Shown in pieces: positions 40,466-50,111 of a stretch of DNA of 64,000 bases. The notes beneath the pieces are model-generated. The model was given only the letters and a program-made list of their open reading frames with translations. It was not told the origin of the DNA and searched no databases. The DNA is from Bacillota bacterium (GTDB taxonomy: Bacteria; Bacillota; Clostridia; Christensenellales; CAG-138), in contig JAEWUO010000016.1 of NCBI GenBank assembly GCA_023459335.1, positions 1 to 64,000 on the forward strand, read 5' to 3'. Within the stretch, counting starts at the first letter, position 1; every line of letters begins with the position of its first letter. The position numbers and the translations under genes were made by a program.

Positions 40466-42346
40466 TTAAACCATCAGCTCGCAGATGGCGTTTGAAAACG
40501 CAACCGGGTCCTCGATGGGCAGCCCCTCGATCAGGAGCGCCTGCTCGTAGAGGAGGTTTGCGTACTTCGCGACACGCGCGTCGTCCGCGCCGATCTTGGA
40601 GAGCACGCCGAACACCGGATGCGCGGGGTTGATCTCCAGCACGCGTTCCGCTTTGACGCTGCCGTCGGCGGACGGCATGCTCGCGAGCACCTTCTCCATC
40701 TCGATGGAGAGCGGTCCGCCGCTGGTCAGGCACACAGGGGAACTCTTGAGCCGGTCGCTCAGACGGACGTCCTTCACCTTGCCGGAGAGCGCCGTTTTCA
40801 GCGCCGCGAGAATGTCCTTATGCTCCTCCTGCGCGCGCTCCTGGGCCCGCTTTTCTTCGTCCGAAACGAGGTTGAGGTCCGCGTCGGAAACCGACTTGAA
40901 GGTCTTTTCCATAAAGGTGCCGAGCATGCGCACCGCGAATTCGTCCACGTCGTCCGTCATGCAGAGAATATCGTACCCCTGATCGCGCACGCGCTCGGTC
41001 TGCGGCAGCTTCATCGCGCGCTCCACCGTTTCCGCGGAGGCATAGTAAATGTGCTTCTGATCCTCCTTCATCGCGTCCACGTATTCTTTCAAAGAGACGA
41101 GCTTGTTGAGCGCCGCGCTGTGGTAGAGCACGAGATCGGAGAGGAAGTCCTTGTTCATGCCGTAATCGGCGTAGAGGCCGTACTTGATCGGCAGACGGAA
41201 GCTTTTATAGAACGACTCGTATTTTTCACGGTCGTTGTCCATCATTTTCTTCAGCTCGGTCTTGATCCGCTTTTTCAGCGTGACGGCGATGGTTTTCAGC
41301 TGGCGGTCATGCTGCAGCAGCTCGCGGGAGATATTGAGCGAGAGGTCGCTGGAGTCCACGAGGCCCGCTACGAACCCGAAATAATCCGGCAGCAGGTCCG
41401 CGCATTTGTCCATGATCAGAACGCCGCTCGAATAGAGCTGCAGGCCGCGCTGGTATTCCTTTGCGTAAAAATCGTACGGCGGGTTTTTCGGAATATAAAG
41501 CAGCGCGTCGTAATTTACCGCGCCCTCGCCGCTGAAGTGGATGGTCAGGAGCGGGTCTTCGTAATCGTGGAACTTGCTCTTGTAAAACTCGTTGTAGTCT
41601 TCCTCTTTGATCTCGCTCTTGGCCTTCTTCCAAAGAGGAATCATGCTATTGAGCGTTTCGTCTTCGGTGACCGTCTCCGTATCACCCGGATCGCCGTTCT
41701 TCGCGCGCGTATGCTGCGTTTCCATACGGATCGGATAGCGGATGTAGTCCGAATACTGCTTGACCAGCGACGAGATCGTGTGCGCGCTTAAAAAGCGGTC
41801 GTACTGTTCGTCGTCGGTGTTTTCTTTGATTTCGAGCGTGATGACGGTGCCGCAGTCCGGCTTTTCCGCCGCGGCGATGGTATATCCCTCCCGCCCCGCG
41901 CTCTCCCAGAGCCAGGCTTCGTCGCTGCCGTAGGCGCGCGAAAGCACCTTGACGTCCTTCGCCACCATAAACGAGGAATAGAACCCGACGCCGAACTGGC
42001 CGATGATATCCACCGCGTCCGCGGTGTCGTGCTCCTTTTTAAACGCGAGCGTGCCGCTTTTGGCGATGGTGCCCAGGTTTTCGTCCAGCTCGTCCTTCGT
42101 CATGCCGATGCCGTTGTCGGAGATGGTCAGGATGCGCTTGTCCTTGTCGAGAGCGATGCGGATTTCAAAATCCTCGCGGCTCTTGCCCACCTTATCGTCG
42201 GTCAGCGAAAGAAAATAGAGCTTGTCGATCGCGTCGCTCGCGTTGCTGATCAGCTCCCGAAGAAAGATTTCCTTATGCGTATAAATGCTGTCGATCATCA
42301 GGTCGAGAATACGCCGCGATTCCGCCTTGAATTGTTTTTTTGCCAT
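40466..42346 (-). CDS. htpG: Chaperone HtpG (Hsp90)
   Basis: 626 residues from ATG 42346 with GGAGG upstream. GHKL ATPase motifs: ELISNASDAIDKLYFLSLTD, ISDNGIGMTKDELDENLGTI, IGQFGVGFYSSFMVAK; middle domain LLPDYFGFVAGLVDSSDLSL, NISRELLQ; C-terminal dimer domain. Cytosolic dimeric chaperone. The ATP lid and catalytic glutamate/arginine regions look complete. A CIRCE operator lies in its leader. Confidence 0.97.
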   Translation of the reverse strand: MAKKQFKAESRRILDLMIDSIYTHKEIFLRELISNASDAIDKLYFLSLTDDKVGKSREDFEIRIALDKDKRILTISDNGIGMTKDELDENLGTIAKSGTLAFKKEHDTADAVDIIGQFGVGFYSSFMVAKDVKVLSRAYGSDEAWLWESAGREGYTIAAAEKPDCGTVITLEIKENTDDEQYDRFLSAHTISSLVKQYSDYIRYPIRMETQHTRAKNGDPGDTETVTEDETLNSMIPLWKKAKSEIKEEDYNEFYKSKFHDYEDPLLTIHFSGEGAVNYDALLYIPKNPPYDFYAKEYQRGLQLYSSGVLIMDKCADLLPDYFGFVAGLVDSSDLSLNISRELLQHDRQLKTIAVTLKKRIKTELKKMMDNDREKYESFYKSFRLPIKYGLYADYGMNKDFLSDLVLYHSAALNKLVSLKEYVDAMKEDQKHIYYASAETVERAMKLPQTERVRDQGYDILCMTDDVDEFAVRMLGTFMEKTFKSVSDADLNLVSDEEKRAQERAQEEHKDILAALKTALSGKVKDVRLSDRLKSSPVCLTSGGPLSIEMEKVLASMPSADGSVKAERVLEINPAHPVFGVLSKIGADDARVAKYANLLYEQALLIEGLPIEDPVAFSNAICELMV

Positions 42347-42382
42347 GTAACACACGCCTCCGTATCGAAATGCATCTCGTCG

Positions 42383-42409
42383 TTAGCACTCGAATTGTAT
42401 GAGTGCTAA
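42383..42409. promoter_or_regulatory. CIRCE operator (HrcA site) of htpG
   Basis: Perfect inverted repeat TTAGCACTC - 9 bases - GAGTGCTAA. It covers the predicted transcription start of the htpG promoter, the usual position for repression by HrcA. Confidence 0.95.
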
Positions 42410-42412
42410 TCT

Positions 42413-42441
42413 AGAATACTACGCTTTCGGGCTGTTTTCAA
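42413..42441 (-). promoter_or_regulatory. Promoter of htpG
   Basis: Minus strand TTGAAA (42441-42436), 17-base spacer, TATTCT (42418-42413). Confidence 0.85.
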
Positions 42442-42483
42442 GCGGCGGAGCATGCTTCTACAATATTTTCACAATTTTACGGC

Positions 42484-42515
42484 AAAAAAACAGACGGAGC
42501 CGCAGCCCCGTCTGC
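42484..42515 (-). terminator. Terminator after ftsH
   Basis: Minus strand cagacgg / ccgtctg hairpin followed by TTTTTTT. Confidence 0.85.
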
Positions 42516-42527
42516 TTGACAGAACGT

Positions 42528-44384
42528 TTATGCCGTAATCGGCGCAGTCTTTTCGGGAGAAACTTCCTTTAAGAGCTTCATGAACTCCTCGCCCGTGATG
42601 GTTTCGCGTTCCAGCAGATACGCAGCGAGTTTATGCAGCGCGGCTTCGTTTTCCCTGAGGATCTGCTTGGCCCGCTGGTGCGCGCGGTCGATGATGGCGA
42701 TGACCTCCGCGTCCACGCGCGCGGCGGTGTCCGAAGAGCAGGTCATCGTACCGTCCGTGCTCAGGTAAGGGTTGCTCTGGCATTCGAGCGTAACCATGCC
42801 GAATTCGTCGCTCATGCCGTAGCGAACGACCATCGCCTTTGCGATGCGCGTCGCCTGCTCGATGTCGTTGCTGGCTCCCGTGGTGATGGAGCCGAAGACA
42901 ACCTCTTCCGCGGCCCGTCCGCCGGTGAGGGTGGCGATCTTATTTTCCGCTTCTTCCTTCGTCATGAGGTAGCGTTCGGTCTCGTCCACCTGCATCGTAT
43001 AGCCCAGCGCGCCGCTCGTGCGCGGTATGATGGTGATCTTGTGAACGGGCGCGGATTCCGTCTGCTTGGCGGCGACCAGCGCGTGCCCGATTTCGTGATA
43101 AGCGACGATACGCTTTTCCTTGGGCGTGATGACGGCGTTCTTTCGCGCATAGCCGGCGATGACCACCTCCACGCTTTCTTCCAGGTCTGCCTGTTCGACG
43201 ATATCCCGTTTCATGCGCACGGCGCGCAGGGCGGCTTCATTGATAATATTGGCGAGGTCCGCGCCGGAAGCGCCGCTCGTCGCGCGCGCGACCGCCTCGA
43301 AGTCCACGTTGTCGGCGATCTTGACGCCGCGCGCGTGCACCTTGAGAATGTCCGTGCGGCCCTTGAGGTCCGGCAGTTCCACGTGGATGCGCCGGTCGAA
43401 ACGTCCCGGCCGCAGAAGCGCGGGGTCGAGGGAGTCGGGGCGGTTCGTCGCTGCGAGGATCACGACACCCTTGCGCGCGTCGAATCCATCCATCTCGGTG
43501 AGAAGCTGGTTGAGCGTCTGTTCGCGTTCGTCGTTGCTGCCGAGCCACATTTCGCGACGCTTGCCGATGGTGTCGATCTCGTCGATAAACACGATGCAGG
43601 GCGCTTTCTGTTCCGCCTGGGAAAAGAGATCCCGCACCTTTGCCGCGCCCATACCGACGAACATCTCGACGAACGCGGAACCGGATATGCTGAAAAACGG
43701 CACGTTCGCCTCGCCCGCGACGGCTTTCGCCATGAGCGTTTTGCCCGTGCCCGGAGGGCCCACGAGCAGCGCGCCCTTCGGCAGCTTCGCGCCGATATCG
43801 GCGTAGCGGTCCGGATTATGAAGAAAATCGACGATTTCCAGCAGCGCTTCCTTCGCTTCGTCCTGCCCCGCGACGTCGTTGAAGGTCTTGCCCGTCTGCG
43901 CCTCCACATAGATCTTCGCGTTGGCCTTGCCGAAAGCGAGCGCGTTGCCGATGCCGCCGGGCATACCGTTCTGCATGCGTTTCATCAAAAACTGTCCGAT
44001 GCCGATGAACAGCACGATCGGTAAAAGCCAGCTTAACAAAAAGCTCATCAGCGGCGAAGTCTGCGTGGGAATGCTTGCCTGAAACGTAACGCCTGCATCG
44101 CTCAATCGGGAGACGAGCGTTTCATCCGGCCAGATGCCGGTTTTATAATACAGCGTTTTGCCGTTCTCTTCGCTGGTAAAGGTGATCGTCTGCGCGGTTT
44201 CGTCGCGGGAGACATCCTTGACCTTTCCGCTGTCCACCATGGACAGAAATTCGTTGTAGCCGACTTCTTTTACTTCGTTTTGCATCAGCGATGGAAACAC
44301 GAACGCGTTGAGCAGTACGAGAGCGATCATCGCGAGAATGGCGTAATAATAAATCGGTTTTTTTGAGGGCGTATGTTCTTTCAT
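42528..44384 (-). CDS. ftsH: ATP-dependent zinc metalloprotease FtsH
   Basis: 618 residues. Two N-terminal membrane helices flank a small outer domain ([40 protein letters not shown]). AAA module: GPPGTGKT (Walker A), [14 protein letters not shown] (Walker B), [20 protein letters not shown] (SRH region). Zinc site HEIGH with a distant acidic ligand. The spacer after DEIDTIG ([20 protein letters not shown]) is close to the family norm. Membrane quality-control protease. The hydrophobic second helix and pore residues ([17 protein letters not shown] usual) are intact. Confidence 0.97.
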   Translation of the reverse strand: MKEHTPSKKPIYYYAILAMIALVLLNAFVFPSLMQNEVKEVGYNEFLSMVDSGKVKDVSRDETAQTITFTSEENGKTLYYKTGIWPDETLVSRLSDAGVTFQASIPTQTSPLMSFLLSWLLPIVLFIGIGQFLMKRMQNGMPGGIGNALAFGKANAKIYVEAQTGKTFNDVAGQDEAKEALLEIVDFLHNPDRYADIGAKLPKGALLVGPPGTGKTLMAKAVAGEANVPFFSISGSAFVEMFVGMGAAKVRDLFSQAEQKAPCIVFIDEIDTIGKRREMWLGSNDEREQTLNQLLTEMDGFDARKGVVILAATNRPDSLDPALLRPGRFDRRIHVELPDLKGRTDILKVHARGVKIADNVDFEAVARATSGASGADLANIINEAALRAVRMKRDIVEQADLEESVEVVIAGYARKNAVITPKEKRIVAYHEIGHALVAAKQTESAPVHKITIIPRTSGALGYTMQVDETERYLMTKEEAENKIATLTGGRAAEEVVFGSITTGASNDIEQATRIAKAMVVRYGMSDEFGMVTLECQSNPYLSTDGTMTCSSDTAARVDAEVIAIIDRAHQRAKQILRENEAALHKLAAYLLERETITGEEFMKLLKEVSPEKTAPITA

Positions 44385-44476
44385 GTTGCCTTATCTAACT
44401 CTTTCTGTATCTTAAACGATTTGATACGTATATCATGAAACATCGCGAGCATGAACTCAACGGAAACTGAACCGCT

Positions 44477-45043
44477 TTATCGGCCCATACCGTAAATGGC
44501 GAGCTGTTCGGTCAGCATCGCCATCTGCGCGGGCGACTCGCGCATATCGCGCGCGAACCATTCGCGGACAACGCCGATGAACCCCGAAGCGAGGAAACCG
44601 AAAAAGTAGTCGAACTGTTCCGGATCCTTTTTACGCTCCTGCAGCCAGTATTCCAGCACACGGTCGCGAATCAATGAGATGAGCTTGTTGAAAAACGCCA
44701 TATCCCCGTTCCCGCCGAGCAGCGCCGCGCCGAGGTCCGCGTTTGCGGAGAAGAATTCAAAGAGGTCCAGCAGCAGGGAGATCGGTTTTTCCTGCAGTTC
44801 CTGCGCCGGGTGCGCGTTGACAAGCGTTTCAAACTCCTCGAACACCTCCTGCTCGACCTGCTCCACCATATCATAGATATCGCGGTAGTGCAGGTAAAAG
44901 GTGCAGCGGTTGATGTCCACGAGCTGCGCCAGTTCGCGCACGGTGATGTCCTTAATCGGTTTTTCACGCATGAGCTGTGTCAGGCCCGCGCGCAGCTGCA
45001 TGCGGGTTTTTCGCACGCGGCGATCCATTTTTTTGTTTTCCAA
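44477..45043 (-). CDS. TetR/AcrR-family transcriptional regulator
   Basis: 188 residues from TTG 45043, chosen because AAAGGAGG lies nine bases upstream; ATG 45028 in frame is too far from that site. N-terminal HTH: RVRKTRMQLRAGLTQLMREK, DITVRELAQLVDINRCTFYL, HYRDIYDMVEQ. C-terminal half resembles the TetR_C_8/DhaS type ligand domain (DYFFGFLASGFIGVVREWFA). Ligand and targets unknown; the sugar aminotransferase gene is divergent from it across 269 bases and is a plausible target. Confidence 0.9.
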   Translation of the reverse strand: MENKKMDRRVRKTRMQLRAGLTQLMREKPIKDITVRELAQLVDINRCTFYLHYRDIYDMVEQVEQEVFEEFETLVNAHPAQELQEKPISLLLDLFEFFSANADLGAALLGGNGDMAFFNKLISLIRDRVLEYWLQERKKDPEQFDYFFGFLASGFIGVVREWFARDMRESPAQMAMLTEQLAIYGMGR

Positions 45044-45218
45044 AGTTGCTGGCCTCCTTTTGCTTTCAATCGATGGAATGGATTGATATCTTGCGGGCGG
45101 ATGGTATCCGTTCAACTATTAATATAAACGATTACAGATCATAAATCAACAATCGTTCATGCAATTGGTGTTAACACAACGTGAATTCGAACGAAAAATT
45201 ACGATGCAGGCGACGCGC

Positions 45219-45248
45219 TTGTTCGTCCTGGCGTGGCTATGGTATAAT
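45219..45248 (+). promoter_or_regulatory. Promoter of the sugar aminotransferase gene
   Basis: TTGTTC (45219-45224), 18-base spacer ending TGg, TATAAT (45243-45248); extended -10. The rest of the 45044-45312 gap has an AT-rich stretch (45116-45170) but no recognised operator. Confidence 0.75.
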
Positions 45249-45312
45249 ACGTTCGCCTGCCGCGCAAAAACGGCGTGCACGGGCAATTTACAGAATTTTA
45301 CGAGGTGGCTTT

Positions 45313-46455
45313 GTGGAGCGCGTACCGTTTAATATTCCGCCGTATCTCGGAATAGAGCAGACCTATCTTGCGCAGGTAATCGATTCGCGTAAAATCTGCG
45401 GCGACGGCTGCATGACCAAAGCATGCGACCGCAAAATCGAAGAGATGACCGGCGTGAAAAAATCGCTTCTGACCACATCCGGCACCTCGGCGCTCGATAT
45501 GGCGGCTATCCTCTCCGGCGTCGGCCCCGGCGACGAGGTGATCATGCCGTCGTTTACGTTCTCCTCCACCGCGAACGCGTTTGCCCTCCGCGGCGCTGCG
45601 ATCGTATTCGTCGACATCCGTCCGGACACGATGAACATCGACGAACAAAAGATCGAACGGGCGATTACCCCGCGCACAAAGGTGCTCGCGCCGATGCACT
45701 ACGCGGGCGTTTCCTGCGAGATGGATACGATCATGGATATCGCGAAGCGGTATAATCTTTTGGTGGTCGAGGATGCGGCGCAGGGGGTCATGAGCGCGTA
45801 TCGCGGCCGCGCGCTGGGCGCCATCGGGCCGATGGGCTGCTTCAGCTTTCACGAGACGAAGAATTACAGCATGGGCGAGGGCGGCGCGCTGCTCTTTTCG
45901 GACGAGGCGTTTATCGAACGCGCGGAGATCGTCCGCGAAAAAGGAACCGACCGTTCGCGCTTTCTGCGCGGTCAGGTGGATAAATATACCTGGACGGATA
46001 TCGGTTCCTCGTTTCTGCCCAGCGAGCTCAACGCGGCGTACCTCCTGGCGCAGCTGGAGCACGCGGACCAGATCTACGACGACCGTATGGGCAGCTGGAA
46101 CCGTTATCACGCGGCGTTTGCTGAACTGGAAGCGCGCGGCCGCGTCGAGCGCCCCGTGATTCCTGCGGAGTGCCGTCATAACGCACATATGTATTACCTC
46201 AAGACGAAGGACATCCATGAGCGCTCGGAGCTGATCCGTTACCTCGATAAGACGGCGAATGTCGGCGCGGTGTTCCATTATATCCCGCTCCATTCCGCGC
46301 CGGCCGGGCTGAAATTCGGCCGGTTCGATGGCGAGGACGTGTACACGACGAAGGAGAGCGAGCGCCTCCTGCGGCTTCCGATGTTTTACGGGCTGACGGC
46401 GGCGCAGATCGACCGCGTGGTTGGCGCGGTGTACGATTTTTATGCGAAAAATTGA
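45313..46455 (+). CDS. DegT/DnrJ/EryC1 sugar aminotransferase, WecE/RffA-like
   Basis: 380 residues from GTG 45313 with GAGGTGG upstream. PLP-dependent fold: VPFNIPPYLGIEQTYLAQVI, KICGDGCMTKACDRKIEE, TTSGTSALDMAAIL, EDAAQGVMSAYRGRALGAIG, and PLP lysine in FHETKNYSMGEGGAL. The KICGDG start and the overall order are close to dTDP-4-amino-4,6-dideoxygalactose transaminase (WecE/RffA). It would make a dTDP-aminosugar (Fuc4N-like) for a surface glycan, but no dTDP-sugar enzymes are next to it. Confidence 0.88.
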   Translation: MERVPFNIPPYLGIEQTYLAQVIDSRKICGDGCMTKACDRKIEEMTGVKKSLLTTSGTSALDMAAILSGVGPGDEVIMPSFTFSSTANAFALRGAAIVFVDIRPDTMNIDEQKIERAITPRTKVLAPMHYAGVSCEMDTIMDIAKRYNLLVVEDAAQGVMSAYRGRALGAIGPMGCFSFHETKNYSMGEGGALLFSDEAFIERAEIVREKGTDRSRFLRGQVDKYTWTDIGSSFLPSELNAAYLLAQLEHADQIYDDRMGSWNRYHAAFAELEARGRVERPVIPAECRHNAHMYYLKTKDIHERSELIRYLDKTANVGAVFHYIPLHSAPAGLKFGRFDGEDVYTTKESERLLRLPMFYGLTAAQIDRVVGAVYDFYAKN

Positions 46456-46498
46456 TTTGAAAAGAACTATTTAACACACAGATTTTACAATGCAAATT

Positions 46499-46536
46499 AC
46501 AAAAAAGTTCCCGCACGCCGTGCGGGAACTTTTTTG
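46499..46536. terminator. Bidirectional terminator between wecE-like and hydA genes
   Basis: aaaaaagttcccgcacg / cgtgcgggaactttttt hairpin, T-runs on both strands. Confidence 0.9.
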
Positions 46537-46547
46537 ATGCTTGTTTT

Positions 46548-48290
46548 TTAGTACACCTTGCGCTTGATGTAGGTCGTGTGCAGGATGTGGTGCGCCTTGT
46601 GGGAACCGGGCTTTTCCAGATACGTATCGTAGAGCTCCTTGATGAAGGGGTTCTCGTGGCTCTTCCTGAGCGTCATCTTCTGATCCGTATTGTAAAGGCC
46701 CTTGGCGCGCTCTGCGCGCAGGTCGACGAAGTTGCGCACTTCGCCCGGCTGGTGCGGCTGTCCGCCGCCGTTGACGCAGCCTCCGGGGCAGGCCATGACT
46801 TCGATGAAGTGATAGTCCGCCTCGCCTTTTCGCACCATCTCCAAAAGCTGGAAGGCGTTTTCCGTGCCGCTTGTGACCGCGACGCGCACCTTGGTGCCGG
46901 CGAGGTCGTATTCCGCTTCCTTACAGCCCGCGACGCCGCGTACTTCCGTGAAATCCAGGTTGTCCAGCGGCTTGCCGGTGACGATCTCGGCTACGGTGCG
47001 CAGAGCCGCCTCCATCACGCCGCCGGTCGCGCCGAAGATCAGGCCCGCGCCGGTCGCAACGCCGAGCATGGGGTCGAACTCCTCGTCCGGCAGCTGGGTA
47101 AAGCGGATGCCCGCGCGCTTGATCATGCTGGCCAGTTCGCGCGTCGTGAGCGAAATGTCGATGTCTGGCACGCCTGCCGCGGCTTCGTTGTCACGCGTGC
47201 ACTCGAATTTTTTCGCGGTGCAGGGCATGATGGAGACGACGAACAGGTCTTTCGGGTCGATTTTCATCTTTTCGGCGTAATAGGTCTTCACCAGTGCGCC
47301 GAACATCTGCTGCGGGCTCTTGCAGCTGCTGAGATTTTCGATCATGTCCGGGAAATAATATTCGCAGAACTTGACCCAGCCCGGAGAGCAGGAGGTGATC
47401 ATCGGCAGCTTGCCGCCGTTTTGCAGGCGGTTGAGCAACTCGGTTCCTTCTTCCATGATGGTCAGATCCGCGGCGAAGTCCACGTCGAACACCTTTTCAA
47501 AGCCGAGACGGCGGAGGGCCGCGACGAGCTTGCCCTGCACGTTGGTGCCGATCGGCATGCCGAAGCACTCGCCGAGCTGAACTCGAACGGAAGGCGCGGG
47601 GGCGACGATGACGTGCTTCGTTTTGTCCGCGAGGGCATCCCAGACCGCGTGCGTGTCGTCGCGCTCACTCAGGGCGCCGGTCGGGCAGACGGAGATGCAC
47701 TGGCCGCAGTTGATGCAGCTCGTGTTATTGAGCGGCATGTCGAACGCGCTGCCGACATGGGTGTCGAAGCCGCGCTCGTTTGTGCCGATGACGGCGACAT
47801 GCTGGTTATGTTTGCAGACGGCGACGCAGCGGCGGCAGAGGATGCACTTGCTGTTGTCGCGCACGAGGTGCGGCGCGCTGCGCTCATACTGCGGCTTGAG
47901 GCTTTCGCTGCCCATGTACTTGTATTGATCCACGCCGTATTCGTGGGCGAGGGCCTGCAGTTCGCAGTCGAGGTTGCGATCGCAGCTGAGGCAGTCCATG
48001 CGGTGGTTGCTCAGGATGAGCTCCAGCGTGGTCTTTCTCGCTTCGCGCAGTTCCGGCGTGTTGGTCTGGACCTCCATGCCGTCCGCAACCTGCTGGACGC
48101 ACGCCGCCGCGTGGCCGCGTACGCCGGTCGCCTGCACGAGGCAGACGCGGCAGGCCGCGATGGCGTTGATCTTTTTCAGATAGCAAAGCGTGGGAATCCG
48201 AACACCCGCGGCATGCGCCGCTTCCAATATGGTCGAATTGGCGGGAACCTTTGCTTCGATCCCGTTGATTTTTACTGTTACCTGATCCAT
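46548..48290 (-). CDS. hydA: [FeFe] hydrogenase catalytic subunit HydA (NAD-linked, bifurcating type)
   Basis: 580 residues. Order: [2Fe-2S] plant-type ferredoxin domain (IPTLCYLKKINAIAACRVCL), His-Cys3 cluster (NHRMDCLSCDRNLDCELQ), 2[4Fe-4S] domain (CILCRRCVAVCKHNQ, CINCGQCISVCPTGAL), then H-cluster motifs L1 TSCSPGW, L2 MPCTAKKFE, L3 EVMACPGGCVNGGGQP. The C-terminal small domain (AKGLYNTDQKMTLRKSHENP) is complete. Reduces protons to H2. hydB and hydC in the same operon suggest the NADH/ferredoxin bifurcating complex. Last gene of the operon. Confidence 0.97.
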   Translation of the reverse strand: MDQVTVKINGIEAKVPANSTILEAAHAAGVRIPTLCYLKKINAIAACRVCLVQATGVRGHAAACVQQVADGMEVQTNTPELREARKTTLELILSNHRMDCLSCDRNLDCELQALAHEYGVDQYKYMGSESLKPQYERSAPHLVRDNSKCILCRRCVAVCKHNQHVAVIGTNERGFDTHVGSAFDMPLNNTSCINCGQCISVCPTGALSERDDTHAVWDALADKTKHVIVAPAPSVRVQLGECFGMPIGTNVQGKLVAALRRLGFEKVFDVDFAADLTIMEEGTELLNRLQNGGKLPMITSCSPGWVKFCEYYFPDMIENLSSCKSPQQMFGALVKTYYAEKMKIDPKDLFVVSIMPCTAKKFECTRDNEAAAGVPDIDISLTTRELASMIKRAGIRFTQLPDEEFDPMLGVATGAGLIFGATGGVMEAALRTVAEIVTGKPLDNLDFTEVRGVAGCKEAEYDLAGTKVRVAVTSGTENAFQLLEMVRKGEADYHFIEVMACPGGCVNGGGQPHQPGEVRNFVDLRAERAKGLYNTDQKMTLRKSHENPFIKELYDTYLEKPGSHKAHHILHTTYIKRKVY

Positions 48291-48302
48291 GTTCCTGCCT
48301 CC

Positions 48303-50096
48303 TTACTTCTTGGAAATGGCGCCGAATTTGCAATTTTCCATGCAGGCGCCGCACTTGATGCACTTGCTCTGGTCGATGACGTGCGGCTCCTTCACCTTGC
48401 CGGCGATGCAGCTGACGGGGCATCTGCGCGCGCAGAGCGTGCAGCCCGTGCACTTATTCGGATCGATCACATAATGCAGCAGCTTCTTGCAAACGCCCGC
48501 GGGGCAGCGCTTCTCCACGACGTGCGCTTCGTATTCCTTGCGGAAATACTTCAGCGTGGACAGTACGGGGTTCGGCGCGGTCTGACCAAGGCCGCAGAGC
48601 GCGTTGTTGATGATGTAATGGCACAGCTCTTCCATCTTGTCGAGGTCCTCGAGCGTGCCGTTTCCTTCGGTGATCTTGTTGAGCATCTCGAGCAGGCGCC
48701 GCGTGCCGATTCGGCAGGGGGTGCATTTGCCGCAGCTCTCGTCCACGGTGAACTCAAGGAAGAAGCGCGCGACGTCCACCATGCAGTTGTCCTCGTCCAT
48801 GACGATCAGACCGCCGGAACCCATCATGGAACCGATCTGTTTGAGGGTTTCGTAATCGATCGGCGTATCAAGGTGCTCCGTGGGGATGCAGCCGCCCGAA
48901 GGGCCGCCGGTCTGCGCGGCCTTGAACGCCTTGCCGCCCGGGATGCCGCCGCCGATGTCGAATAGGATCTGCCGAAGCGTCGTGCCGATCGGAATCTCGA
49001 CGAGACCGGTGTTGTTGATCTTTCCGCCGAGGGCGAACACCTTGGTGCCCTTTGAGCAGTCCGTGCCCATCGAGGCGAACCAGTCCGCACCCTTGACGAT
49101 GATCTGCGGAATATTGGCGAGCGTTTCAACGTTGTTGATGACCGTGGGCTTGGCAAACAGACCCTTGACCGCCGGGAACGGAGGCTTATTGCGCGGCTCG
49201 CCGCGGAAGCCTTCGATGCTGGTCAGCAGCGCGGTTTCTTCGCCGCAGACGAACGCGCCCGCGCCGCGGCGGATATCGATGTCAAAGTTGAAATTCGTGC
49301 CGAAGATCTTGTCGCCCAGGAGGCCGTAAGCGCGCGCCTGGTCGATTGCGATCTTGAGGCGCTTGACCGCGATCGGGTACTCCGCGCGGACATAGATGTA
49401 ACCGTGCGTGCCGCCGATGGCGTAACCCGCGATGGCCATGGCTTCCAGCACCGCGTGCGGGTCGCCCTCCAGAACGGAGCGGTCCATGAACGCGCCGGGG
49501 TCGCCCTCGTCCGCGTTGCAGACGATGTATTTCTCATCCGACGCGTTGTTCGCGGCAAACTGCCATTTCGTGCCGGTCGGGAAACCCGCGCCGCCGCGGC
49601 CGCGCAGGCCGCTGGCTTTGACGACATCGATGACTTGCTGCGGCGTCATCTCGGTGAGCACCTTGCCCAGCGCGAGATAACCGTCGAGCGCGATATATTC
49701 GTCGATTTCTTCAGGGTTGATCACGCCGCAGTTACGCAGCGCGATGCGCAGCTGGCTCTTATAAAACGGCGTTTCGGAGAGCGAGGTAACGCCGTGCGGC
49801 GTTTCTTCGGTTTTGGGGTTATAAACGAGGCGTTCGACGGGGCGGCCCTTGAGCAGGTGCTCACTGACGATCTCCGTCACGTCATCCTCGGTGACGCGGC
49901 TGTAAAACGTGCCGTCCGGATATACGATCATGATAGGGCCAAGCGCGCAGAGGCCGAAGCATCCGGTCTGGACAACCTTGATCTCCTCGTCGAGGCCCTG
50001 CTTTTTCAGTTCCTTCTCGAGGTGCTCGCGAATGGCAGGACTGCCGCTGGACGTGCAGCCGGTGCCTCCGCAGATAAGTACATGTGAACGAATCAT
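48303..50096 (-). CDS. hydB: NADH-binding hydrogenase subunit HydB (NuoF-like)
   Basis: 597 residues. N-terminal thioredoxin-like [2Fe-2S] domain (CGGTGCTSSGSP, QTGCFGLC), then NuoF FMN/NADH core (SGLRGRGGAGFPTGTKWQFA, NADEGDPGAFMDRSVLEGDP, YIYVRAEYP), the [4Fe-4S] NuoF motif ESCGKCTPCRIGTRRLLEML, and a C-terminal 2[4Fe-4S] ferredoxin domain (CTGCTLCARRCPVSCI, CIKCGACMENCKFGAI). It exchanges electrons with NADH and ferredoxin in the HydABC complex. Confidence 0.97.
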   Translation of the reverse strand: MIRSHVLICGGTGCTSSGSPAIREHLEKELKKQGLDEEIKVVQTGCFGLCALGPIMIVYPDGTFYSRVTEDDVTEIVSEHLLKGRPVERLVYNPKTEETPHGVTSLSETPFYKSQLRIALRNCGVINPEEIDEYIALDGYLALGKVLTEMTPQQVIDVVKASGLRGRGGAGFPTGTKWQFAANNASDEKYIVCNADEGDPGAFMDRSVLEGDPHAVLEAMAIAGYAIGGTHGYIYVRAEYPIAVKRLKIAIDQARAYGLLGDKIFGTNFNFDIDIRRGAGAFVCGEETALLTSIEGFRGEPRNKPPFPAVKGLFAKPTVINNVETLANIPQIIVKGADWFASMGTDCSKGTKVFALGGKINNTGLVEIPIGTTLRQILFDIGGGIPGGKAFKAAQTGGPSGGCIPTEHLDTPIDYETLKQIGSMMGSGGLIVMDEDNCMVDVARFFLEFTVDESCGKCTPCRIGTRRLLEMLNKITEGNGTLEDLDKMEELCHYIINNALCGLGQTAPNPVLSTLKYFRKEYEAHVVEKRCPAGVCKKLLHYVIDPNKCTGCTLCARRCPVSCIAGKVKEPHVIDQSKCIKCGACMENCKFGAISKK

Positions 50097-50111
50097 TGGT
50101 TCTTCCTCCCG

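Noticed and set aside
47361..47390. HydA L1 motif TSCSPGW as a sign of inactivity
   Set aside because: As I recall, many NAD-linked HndD/HydA enzymes have serine at this place; the remaining H-cluster motifs are complete.
46578..48965. 795-residue plus-strand open frame opposite hydA and hydB
   Set aside because: Composition (Ala, Val, Arg, His, Asp) is that of an antisense frame; the opposite strand holds conserved hydrogenase motifs.
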